DNA from: CAYQTE01 sp964420285
Lineage (GTDB): Bacteria > Planctomycetota > Phycisphaerae > Tepidisphaerales > Tepidisphaeraceae
Direction of reading: 5' to 3'
NCBI GenBank assembly: GCA_964420285.1
Contig: CAYQTE010000019.1
Span: forward strand, 1 to 64,000
DNA: 64,000 nucleotides
Shown in pieces: positions 1-8,381 of this stretch. Position 1 is the stretch's first letter. Each line of letters begins with the position of its first letter. The position numbers and the translations under genes are program-made. The notes under the pieces are model-generated. The model was not told where the DNA came from and did not search any database. It saw nothing but the letters and a program-made list of their open reading frames with translations.

Positions 1-118
1 CAACTAAATGTCGTAAAAGCCCTTGACATCTAACACAGGTGCTTGGCGGTTCAATCGCCTTTGCTCCTTTACCCCGGCCGGGCAATGCGTATACTGCGGC
101 CTCACGATACGGAGACGC

Positions 119-634
119 ATGACCACCCAGCAGATCATCGAATTGGTCGCCGCCCAGTTCGGCCCGAAAATCACCGAGGCCCGCGACAGGGACAAGCATC
201 CGCGGATTCATTGCGCGGCGGAAAACTGGCGGGAAATCGCCCTCTTTCTGCACGATGATCCCCGGCTGAAACTCGATTGGCTCTCGTGCCTCAGCGGCAT
301 CGATTACGCGGCCGACCAGAAATTCTGCGTGGTCTACGACCTGATGAGCTTCGACATCCGCCATCGCGTGGCGGTGAAGGTCTTTCTGCCGCGGGACAAG
401 CCGCAGATTCCCAGCGTGTGCGATTTGTGGCCGGCGGCAAACTGGCACGAGCGCGAGGCGTACGACATGTTCGGCGTGGAATTCACGGGCCATCCGGATT
501 TGCGGCGGATTCTGTGCTGCGACGATTGGGAAGGGTTTCCGCTCCGCAAGGATTATGAATTTCCGCGTGAGTACCACGGGATCCCGGCCAGCGTGGAACT
601 GGACTGGCAGCAGCGGCCGGACTATCCGGGATAG
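119..634 (+). CDS. nuoC: NADH-quinone oxidoreductase subunit C
   Basis: Subunit C of respiratory complex I, part of the peripheral arm that docks the NuoB/NuoD module at the membrane. The 171-residue product carries the family signature near its C-terminus: an ERE-YDMFG block followed by GHPDLRRIL and DWEGFPLRKDYE. The ATG at 119 is chosen because a GGAG sits 5 bases upstream; the reading frame stays open to base 23, but the upstream part has no family resemblance. The length suits a single-domain NuoC rather than a NuoCD fusion. No nuoD follows (a structured non-coding stretch does), and no coding sequence is visible in the 118 bases upstream, so this copy looks detached from a full nuo operon. 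The family call is firm; the genomic isolation is seen only within this window. Confidence 0.95.
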   Translation: MTTQQIIELVAAQFGPKITEARDRDKHPRIHCAAENWREIALFLHDDPRLKLDWLSCLSGIDYAADQKFCVVYDLMSFDIRHRVAVKVFLPRDKPQIPSVCDLWPAANWHEREAYDMFGVEFTGHPDLRRILCCDDWEGFPLRKDYEFPREYHGIPASVELDWQQRPDYPG

Positions 635-732
635 GCGACAAGTGGATCAACGATCTAAGTTTTGTCAATCCCGTGGTTTGGGGAGTATTGCGAACAATTT
701 GAAAAAATTTTTTGAAAAAAGAGAATTTGGGC

Positions 733-763
733 TTGCAATTTGTTCGCGGATGTCTAATATACT
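733..763 (+). promoter_or_regulatory. Sigma70-type promoter of a non-coding RNA unit
   Basis: TTGCAA at 733-738 is followed after 16 bases by TAATAT at 755-760 (or after 19 bases by TATACT at 758-763). It lies in an AT-rich patch after an A/T-rich run at 700-725, in an otherwise GC-rich genome. No plausible reading frame starts downstream before two terminators, so it most likely drives a small RNA starting near 768-772. Confidence 0.5.
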
Positions 764-769
764 CATTCA

Positions 770-921
770 TCGGTGGCGTGCAGTACGGGCGCCGCCGAGA
801 AGTTCTGGCGAAGGAATTAAGCCACAAGGCTCGGACGCCTGAATCGCGTCAGAGTTTTATTGTCGGGGGTATTCCCCGAAGAAGGTTCCCCCCCTCCTTC
901 TTCAACCCCCGACATTTTTTT
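770..921 (+). ncRNA. Candidate structured small RNA, family not recognised
   Basis: Between a good promoter and a strong intrinsic terminator lie about 150 bases with nested pairing and no convincing reading frame. Visible helices: GGCG 788-791 with CGCC 836-839, CCGAG 795-799 with CTCGG 830-834, and TGGC 806-809 with GCCA 821-824, all stacked in one arm. The 3' end is the long hairpin at 862-913 with a T run. I looked for hallmarks of tmRNA, RNase P RNA, SRP RNA and common riboswitches and saw none; a 6S-like RNA cannot be excluded by eye. The start is inferred from the promoter and the end from the terminator. Function unknown. Confidence 0.45.
862..921 (+). terminator. Long intrinsic terminator
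   Basis: GTCGGGGGT (862-870) pairs perfectly with ACCCCCGAC (905-913). Inside it GAAGAAGG (878-885) pairs with CCTTCTTC (896-903). A run of seven T follows at 915-921. This ends the candidate small RNA. Confidence 0.8.
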
Positions 922-977
922 AGCCCTCAATGCTCCGAGCACCCCCTCGGAGCAACCCAGCAACATGCTGGGCAAGT

Positions 978-1007
978 AGCCCCGGATTCCCCCGTCCGGG
1001 GCTTTTT
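978..1007 (+). terminator. Second intrinsic terminator
   Basis: AGCCCCGG (978-985) pairs with CCGGGGCT (996-1003), followed by a T run to 1007. Between the two terminators lie two further perfect hairpins: 931-939 with 946-954 (9 bp) and CCCAGCA 956-962 with TGCTGGG 966-972. The whole stretch is therefore a row of hairpins rather than a simple double terminator. Bases 1008-1151 hold nothing I recognise. Confidence 0.75.
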
Positions 1008-1151
1008 CGTTGACTTTCCGACCAAGCAGGCCTTCCATGAATGCCGTAGCGGTTTTTTTACCCATTTATCCAGCGCGTTGACGCCAACTTGTCGATATCA
1101 TCCATATTGACGTACCATTGACGTGAAATCGTTCCAGGCGAGGTTCTTGTA

Positions 1152-1982
1152 GTGCGTTATCGTTTTCGAGGCATGTCCCGCGACAGCGGGCGCTTGATCG
1201 AAGGTCATGTCGAGGCCGAGCGCGAGGAACAGGCCTACATGACATTATCGGACAACGGCGTCATCACCGAATCGCTGGTGCCAGACGCCGCTCTGGACGC
1301 CCTGCCGCCCGGGGCGCCTCTGCCGGCGGCCGGCTCAGTCGTCTCGGTTGCGCCCTATACCAACGCCATCGACACGGCCCTGAACAATGCCGCGTCGCAG
1401 GTCTCCGTCGACGCCATCGCCCAGCGTTTCAAGGGAAAATCCGTCTGGGTGATTGACCGTGAAAAAATCCGCCAGCGCGTCGCCCAGGTGGTGGATCAGG
1501 CCATCGGCCAGAGCATGGTCGGCGGCGAAGGCGCAAGCGGCGCCCGCCAGCGAGTCGCCGGCGCCATCGACGATCTCTTCCGCGACAGTCGAAACCTCAC
1601 CAGCCAGGCCACGGCCAATAACACGGCCCTGGAACGCCAGATCGCCCGGCTCGGCCACGTCATCCGCCAGGCCGAAAACCTCGTGGCATCGATGACCATG
1701 GCGATCGGCCGGATCGGCAGCCTCTCCGGCGGTGGAGGCGGTTCCCCGCGGCGATACAATATGAAGCCCGTCCATCGCGACGAGCAGAACGAAGTGCTGG
1801 CTGAAATCTTCAAGGCCAACCTCGATCTCATTCGCTCTCTGGATCAGGAACTCACCGGCGAGCCGATGCCGCCGGAAATGGGAACCACCCCGGATTCCGC
1901 GCCGATCCTGACCTCGGAGGATTCCATGGCCGGCGCGACGCTGTCGCAGCCGTCGGCATCACCCAATGCTCAGGGCCCATAA
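1152..1982 (+). CDS. Protein with GspF N-terminal-like domain
   Basis: 276 residues, GTG start. Residues 2-45 (YRFRG...GRLIEGHVEAE...A...L...G) match the small N-terminal module seen in type II secretion/type IV pilus inner-membrane proteins of the GspF/PilC family, where it opens the protein before the membrane domain. Here the membrane domain is missing; instead there is an Ala/Pro linker, a segment around residues 80-190 rich in amphipathic helix, a short GGGGG stretch near residue 196 and a Pro/Ser-rich tail. No signal peptide or membrane span is visible, so it is probably cytoplasmic. It is followed 149 bases later by the actin-like gene on the same strand, and the two may act together. 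A role beyond the N-terminal similarity is not claimed. Confidence 0.6.
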   Translation: MRYRFRGMSRDSGRLIEGHVEAEREEQAYMTLSDNGVITESLVPDAALDALPPGAPLPAAGSVVSVAPYTNAIDTALNNAASQVSVDAIAQRFKGKSVWVIDREKIRQRVAQVVDQAIGQSMVGGEGASGARQRVAGAIDDLFRDSRNLTSQATANNTALERQIARLGHVIRQAENLVASMTMAIGRIGSLSGGGGGSPRRYNMKPVHRDEQNEVLAEIFKANLDLIRSLDQELTGEPMPPEMGTTPDSAPILTSEDSMAGATLSQPSASPNAQGP

Positions 1983-2131
1983 CTTGCCGGCCTGATGTCA
2001 GGCGAGATCGACCTTGCACTCCGAAACATAATTTCGGTAGAAGTTGAGTTTTCCGGCATTGTCGGCCCGGACCATACAGCGTAAGTTTGATTTGTTCTTC
2101 CCGCGTTCGTTTTCAAAGGAGTCAACCCAGC

Positions 2132-3265
2132 ATGGATACAACATCCACCCCCGCCGGAGGCACCGGTAAGATACGCCCCATCGCCGGCAAGCCGATCCTC
2201 GCCGGCAGCGATCAGGACACCGGCGAGAACCAGAGCGTTCTGCTCATGGGCATCGACCTGGGCACGTCGCGAAGCTCGATCGTGTCGCTCAACGGCGTGC
2301 GCAAGACCGTCGAGAGCTACGTCGGCTATCCCAAGGATCCGGTCAGCCGCAAGTTGCTCAAAACCGACATCGTCTACGGCAAGACCGCCCTGGACAACCG
2401 GCTGGCGGTGAATCTCTATCGCCCGCTGGAGCACGGCGTCATCAAGGGCAGCAACGACAAGTCCGGCGCTTCCGATGTTGACGTCAAGAAGAACCTCGAA
2501 GCCGCCGTTCATCTGCTGCACCATCTCGTGCAACTGGCCAACCCCGGGCGCGATGAGGCGCTGTATGGCGTCATCGGCGTGCCGTCGCGGGCCAGCCAGA
2601 AGAACAAGCAGGCGATCCTGGAAGCCGCCCGGCAGGTGCTGGACAGCGTGATGATCGTCTCCGAGCCGTTCACCGTCGCCTATGGGCTGGAACGCATGAG
2701 CGACATCCTGGTGATCGACATCGGCGCCGGCACGACGGACCTGTGCCGCATGCACGGAACCGTCCCCGGCGACGAAGATGAGATCTCGCTGACCATCGCC
2801 GGCGACGCCGTCGACCAGAAGCTCTATGAACTGATCACCCGCCGGTATCCCAAGGTGTCGCTGGACATGAACATGTGCAAACTGTTCAAGGAGCAATACG
2901 GCTTCGTGTCCGACGCCAAGGACAAGATCGAGGTCATGCTGCCGGTTGACGGCAAGCCGACGCCGCACGACATCACCAACGAGATGAAAGCGGCCTGCGA
3001 AATCCTCGTCGAGCCGATCCTCGAGGCCATCCACAAGCTGGTCGCGACGTTCCCGCCGGAATTCCAGGAACGCCTGCGCAACAACGTGCTGCTCAGCGGC
3101 GGCGGCGGCCTGATGGACGGCCTGAACAAGCGCATCGAAGACGGCATGTCCCGCATCGGCGGCGGCAAGGTCGCGATCGTCGATGAACCCCTGTATGCCG
3201 GCGCCAACGGCGCATTGCAACTGGCGGTCGATATGCCGGGCGAATACTGGCAGCAGGTCAGGTAA
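2132..3265 (+). CDS. Actin-like ATPase of the MreB/MamK/ParM superfamily
   Basis: A filament-forming cytoskeletal ATPase by family. The 377-residue product has the actin-fold nucleotide motifs in order: phosphate-1 loop GIDLGTSRSS (about residue 40), phosphate-2 loop DIGAGTTD (about 196-203) and the adenosine motif LLSGGGGLMDG (about 320-330). The first 30 residues are a polar extension that resembles MamK more than MreB. No membrane-binding helix is seen at the start. The ATG at 2132 is preceded by AAAGGAG with 10 bases spacing; an upstream in-frame TTG is less likely. It sits downstream of the GspF-N-like protein and ends at an intrinsic terminator. Candidate roles are cell shape, organelle positioning or plasmid-like segregation; the sequence alone does not choose between them. 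Confidence 0.85.
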   Translation: MDTTSTPAGGTGKIRPIAGKPILAGSDQDTGENQSVLLMGIDLGTSRSSIVSLNGVRKTVESYVGYPKDPVSRKLLKTDIVYGKTALDNRLAVNLYRPLEHGVIKGSNDKSGASDVDVKKNLEAAVHLLHHLVQLANPGRDEALYGVIGVPSRASQKNKQAILEAARQVLDSVMIVSEPFTVAYGLERMSDILVIDIGAGTTDLCRMHGTVPGDEDEISLTIAGDAVDQKLYELITRRYPKVSLDMNMCKLFKEQYGFVSDAKDKIEVMLPVDGKPTPHDITNEMKAACEILVEPILEAIHKLVATFPPEFQERLRNNVLLSGGGGLMDGLNKRIEDGMSRIGGGKVAIVDEPLYAGANGALQLAVDMPGEYWQQVR

Positions 3266-3289
3266 ATCGGCAGCATTTCACAGCTACTC

Positions 3290-3321
3290 AAAGCCCACGG
3301 ATTGCCTTCCGTGGGCTTTTT
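3290..3321 (+). terminator. Intrinsic terminator after the actin-like gene
   Basis: AAGCCCACGG (3291-3300) pairs with CCGTGGGCTT (3309-3318), 8-base loop, then TTTT. It lies between the actin-like gene and the convergent efflux operon; the opposite strand has only a short T run, so it mainly serves the plus strand. Confidence 0.85.
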
Positions 3322-3352
3322 CGTGCGCTGCGCCCCTTCACATGGCAGATTG

Positions 3353-4832
3353 TCACATCCCCTGCGTCGTTGCGGGCTGCGTTGCCGGATGCTGTCCCTG
3401 TGCGATTGCCCGTGCCGTCTCACCCAGGCCAAAATGCCCCGTCGCCCGCAGCAGGTCCAGATAGTAAATCTTGTAGTTGTATTCCTCGCTCACCAGTTGC
3501 AACTGCGCGTTGAGCAGATTGTCCTGCGCCGTCAGCCGGTCCAGATTGGTGGTGCCGCCCAGTGCATACGATCGCTCGGCTAGATCGTACGCCTGATGGT
3601 TGGCCGCCACCTGGGCCTTGAGTTCGATGATCTTCCGGGCACTGCTCTGGCTGTTGTCGTACGCGGTTCGCACGTCATCATCCGATTGCCGCGCGATCCG
3701 CGAATCGTCCAATACCGCCTGCCGATACCGCGACCAAGCCGTGCGCACGTCGGCCTCGATTGTACCGGCCGAAAAAATCGGCATCGTCCCCTGCAATGCC
3801 AGCGACCAGAGCGTCTGCCCCGACGGCTGGCCGTACAGCAAATACTGCACGTTGGCGGAAATCGACGGGTAGTATTTCGAGACGGCCACCTGCACGCCCT
3901 GTCGCGCGGCGGCGACGGCGGCGTGGGCGGCCAGAAGATCCTGCCGGTCGCTCTGGGCGCGGTTCTGAAACTCGGCCACCGCCGGCAGCGGGTCCGGCGG
4001 CTGGAAATCGTCCAGCAGCGGCCCATCGACCACCGGCACTCCCAGCAGGTTCGCCAGCGAATACCGGCTGTCGCGCACGCTGTTGCCGGCCGTCAGCAGC
4101 GAAACGCGCGTCCCGGCCTGATCGCCCAAAGTCTGAGCGACATCCAGCGGCCGGGCATCGCCCAGGGCCACGCGCGCCTGCATATCGCGGACTCGCTCGC
4201 CTTGAAGCTCCAGTGAATGGTTCAAAACCCGCACCTGCGCCTCGGCGCGAAGCACGCTGTAATACGTCTGCGCGACGTTGAGCAGCAGCGTCGCCTGCTG
4301 GTCCAGGAGCAACTGCCGCTGCTCTTCGCTGGTCGCATGAGCTTCCCGCTGCGCGGCGACATCGCCCATGCCGTTGAAGAGATTCCCCTGCGCCTGGATA
4401 GGGACATTGATGTTGCGATTGACGCCATTGCTGCCGCCCAGGGCGAATGACGAGCCGCCAAAACTCACGGCGCTGAGCCCGGTGCCCTGCTGCTTGGACC
4501 AGTTGATGGCCGGAGCGAGACTGACCGTCGGCATGAACGCGGCGGCGGCGCGATTTTCGGCAATCAGCGCCTGCAGATACGTTTCACCCTGATGGGCCAG
4601 CGTTTCGTTGAGGAGATTCGCCAGGAGCAACGCATCGCGCAAGGAAAGCGGCGCATCCGCGGCCGGCCGGGTTGATGGCAATGTCGAGGGCTGCGTGCCG
4701 GCCGGTTGATCGATGACCTGACGATAGATGGCCACTTCGCGATTCTGATCGACGGCACAGGCGCCGCCGCCGAGGAGGGCCAGTGCGATGGCGGCGGACG
4801 CTAGCAACCTGTATTCGTTTAATTCGCGGGCG

Positions 4833-4840
<8 letters not shown>
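3353..4840 (-). CDS. TolC-family outer membrane efflux protein
   Basis: 495 residues. The outer-membrane channel of a tripartite pump: a trimeric beta-barrel with a periplasmic helical tunnel. The N-terminus has a hydrophobic segment ending at Cys near residue 28 (LLGGGAC), possibly a lipoprotein signal although the box is not canonical. The rest shows the two similar helical repeats typical of the family, rich in Ala, Gln and Arg heptads, with a LSLRDALLLA start of the first repeat near residue 65. It is the last gene of a four-gene minus-strand operon, and its start overlaps the stop of the permease gene by 8 bases. The export substrate is not predictable. Confidence 0.85.
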
Positions 4841-6037
<1,197 letters not shown>

Positions 6038-6041
<4 letters not shown>

Positions 6042-6820
6042 GGCGCCTCCGATGCACCGGCCGGCTGGGGCGCGTGTTCGTGTGGCGGGTGCGACGGCGA
6101 TTGCATCGGCAGCGGCAATCCGTCGCGGGAGAGTCGCGTCATGCGGACGGATTCAAAATCGGGGGTCTCGACCATGCGGCCGTCGCGGATGACCAGTTCG
6201 CGCCGGCAATGCCGGGCGACGGATGCATCGTGCGTGACGACGACGACCGTTCTTCCCCGCTGATTGAGGTGCTCGAAGAGAGTGAGGATTTCTTCGCCGG
6301 TCTGGCTGTCCAGGGCGCCGGTCGGCTCGTCGGCCAGGATGATGCTGGGATTGCCGACGATGGCGCGGGCGATGGCCACGCGCTGCCGCTGGCCGCCGGA
6401 AAGCTGGTTGGGTTCGTGGTGCGAGCGATCGGCCAGTCCCACCTCGGCCAGGGCCTCGCGGGCGCGGGCGCGGGCATCGCGGCGGCCGGCGTAAAGCAGC
6501 GGCAGTTCGACATTTTCCAGCGCTGTCATGCGCGGCAGGAGATTGAAGGTCTGAAAGACAAACCCGATGCGGTGGTTGCGAATCTCGGCCAGTTGGTTGT
6601 TGGACAGTCGCGAAACATCCTCGCCCGCCAGGCGGTAGGTGCCGGCATCGGTGCGGTCCAGGCAACCGACAATGTGCATGAGGGTGGACTTGCCGCTTCC
6701 CGACGGGCCGCGCACGGCGACCATTTCGCCCTCGCGGATGCGAAAGCTCACATCGTCCAGGGCGCGCACGACCTGGCCGCCCAGTTCGTACGATTTGGAT
6801 AATCCGTCGGCCTGGATCAT
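6038..6820 (-). CDS. MacB/LolD-type ABC transporter ATPase
   Basis: Energises the neighbouring FtsX-fold permease. 260 residues with Walker A GPSGSGKST (about residues 39-47), Q-loop FQTFNLLPRMTALENVELPL, signature LSGGQRQR (about 142-149), Walker B IILADEPTGALD and switch His in VVTHD. This set is characteristic of the MacB/LolD/FtsE family. The last 40 residues are a Pro/His-rich tail after the ATPase core. Start ATG at 6820; its 3' end overlaps the permease start by 4 bases, so the two are probably translationally coupled. Confidence 0.93.
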
Positions 6821-6832
6821 GTGGCGATCCCG

Positions 6833-8128
6833 TTAATTGTTTGGCCCGCCGTTTTGATCCCACCGGCTGGGAGGCGGCTCGGGAAACAGTTCGATGGTTT
6901 GGCCTTCGGTGAGGCCGGACAGAACTTCGCAGTTGTCGCCATCGCTGAGCCCGAGTTTGACCGGCTGAGGCAGACGGGCATAGTTGGCGCCGATGACATT
7001 GGCGACGAGTTTGCCGCCGTCGCTATGCACGCCGGTGACCGGAATAACCAGGATGTTCTTGTGTTCGGCGGTGATGATGTGGACATTGGCGGTCATTTCG
7101 GGCTTGAGGAGCTTCTTGTCGGGGCCGAGCACTTCGATCTTGACCTCGAACGTCACGACGTTGGAGACGTTCACGCCCTTGGTCGCTATGCGCACGACCT
7201 TGCCGGGAAATTCACGCTCCGGATAGGAATCGACGGTGATGCGGACGGTCTGATCGAGGCTGACCCGGCCGATGTCGCTCTCATCCACGCTGGCCAGCAC
7301 GAAAATGTGCGAGAGGTCCGAGAGCGTCATGACCGTCGTGCCGCCGCCGATGTTGCTGATGGCCGACGAGATGATCGTGCCGTTCTGGATGTTCAGCGTG
7401 CTGACCACGCCGTCCATGGGCGAATTGACAGTGGTATCCGCCAGGCGCTGGTTGGCATCGGAGAGGGAATTGTTGTCGCTGTTGACCTGCCCCTCGGCCA
7501 GCGTGACATCCTGCTCCTTGACCTTCAAATTCAATCGCTGGGCGGCGAGGTCTTCAATCGCAATCTCGGCCGCGTGCAGATCGGCCTCGGCGCTGGCGGC
7601 TTCGGTTTCGGCGGTTTCGTATTCCTCGCGCGAGCCGAGGTTCTGGTCGAGAAGCTGCTTCTGCCGATCGGCCTTGGTGCGGAGATTTTCGGCCCGCACC
7701 TTGGCCGATGCCAGCGTCGCCCGGTCTTTTTCCTCGGTCGTCGTGACATTCTGCCTGGCGATGGCCAGGTTCTGGCGCGATTGCTCCAGGCGCGCCTCGG
7801 ACTGCTTGACGGCGATCTCCATGGATTCGACGGTTCGCTTTTCGTCAACGGGATCGAGCTGAACCAGAAGTTGCCCGGTCTTGACGCTCTGGCTCACATC
7901 GACGGGCAGATTGATGACCGTGCCGCTGGCCTTGCACTTGATATCGACATCGAGATTCGAGACCACCTTGCCGGTGCTGTCGACGGTCTGCTGGATTGTC
8001 CCGCGAGTGACGACGGCCGTCTGCGCCGGCGCGGTGGTCGTGGTGGCGGCGGCATTGTGCTGACGCACGGCCAGGCCTCCTGCGGCTAACAGGAGCAGGA
8101 TGACCAGCACGACAAAGAACTTTCGCAT
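6833..8128 (-). CDS. MacA/HlyD-type periplasmic adaptor protein
   Basis: Membrane-fusion adaptor that links the inner-membrane permease to the TolC-like channel. 431 residues: a single N-terminal membrane anchor (residues 3-22), a lipoyl-like half (VVTRGTIQQTVDSTGKV), a long coiled-coil hairpin of about residues 85-205 rich in Gln, Ala and Glu, the second lipoyl half (TTVNSPMDGVVSTLNIQNGTII) and beta-barrel domains. ATG at 8128 is preferred over an upstream in-frame ATG at 8176 because AGGTG lies 7 bases upstream and it puts the membrane anchor at the very N-terminus. First gene of the efflux operon. Confidence 0.9.
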   Translation of the reverse strand: MRKFFVVLVILLLLAAGGLAVRQHNAAATTTTAPAQTAVVTRGTIQQTVDSTGKVVSNLDVDIKCKASGTVINLPVDVSQSVKTGQLLVQLDPVDEKRTVESMEIAVKQSEARLEQSRQNLAIARQNVTTTEEKDRATLASAKVRAENLRTKADRQKQLLDQNLGSREEYETAETEAASAEADLHAAEIAIEDLAAQRLNLKVKEQDVTLAEGQVNSDNNSLSDANQRLADTTVNSPMDGVVSTLNIQNGTIISSAISNIGGGTTVMTLSDLSHIFVLASVDESDIGRVSLDQTVRITVDSYPEREFPGKVVRIATKGVNVSNVVTFEVKIEVLGPDKKLLKPEMTANVHIITAEHKNILVIPVTGVHSDGGKLVANVIGANYARLPQPVKLGLSDGDNCEVLSGLTEGQTIELFPEPPPSRWDQNGGPNN

Positions 8129-8228
8129 GAGCGAACACCTCGACCCAACGCAAGGCGGCGGAGGCCGCGCGGGCACTTATTGGGGTCAATTCCGGCAAGC
8201 CGATTTCAATCCCCTGTTCTAAACAACT

Positions 8229-8257
8229 GTTTTACAACAAACACGAATCAAGAACAA
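8229..8257 (-). promoter_or_regulatory. Promoter of the efflux operon
   Basis: On the minus strand TTGTTC (plus 8252-8257) is followed after exactly 17 bases by TAAAAC (plus 8229-8234), about 100 bases before the adaptor start. The surrounding stretch 8215-8265 is clearly AT-richer than its flanks. Confidence 0.45.
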
Positions 8258-8381
8258 GCAAAATCCGCCGATGGCAGCCACGGATCGCCCGGGGGCCGAT
8301 CATGTCCAGTGGATAAGTCGCCATCAAGCGATTAGAACCAATCGCTGATACGAGACGATCCGTCTCACTTTAGGAGCGAAC

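Noticed and set aside
40..75. T-arm-like sequence near the window start that might be the end of a tRNA
   Set aside because: The T-loop and stem do not align in the canonical register, and no anticodon or D arm can be placed upstream.
712..1110. 132-codon frame over the structured RNA unit
   Set aside because: It reads through two terminators and several perfect hairpins, and the product has no resemblance to a protein.
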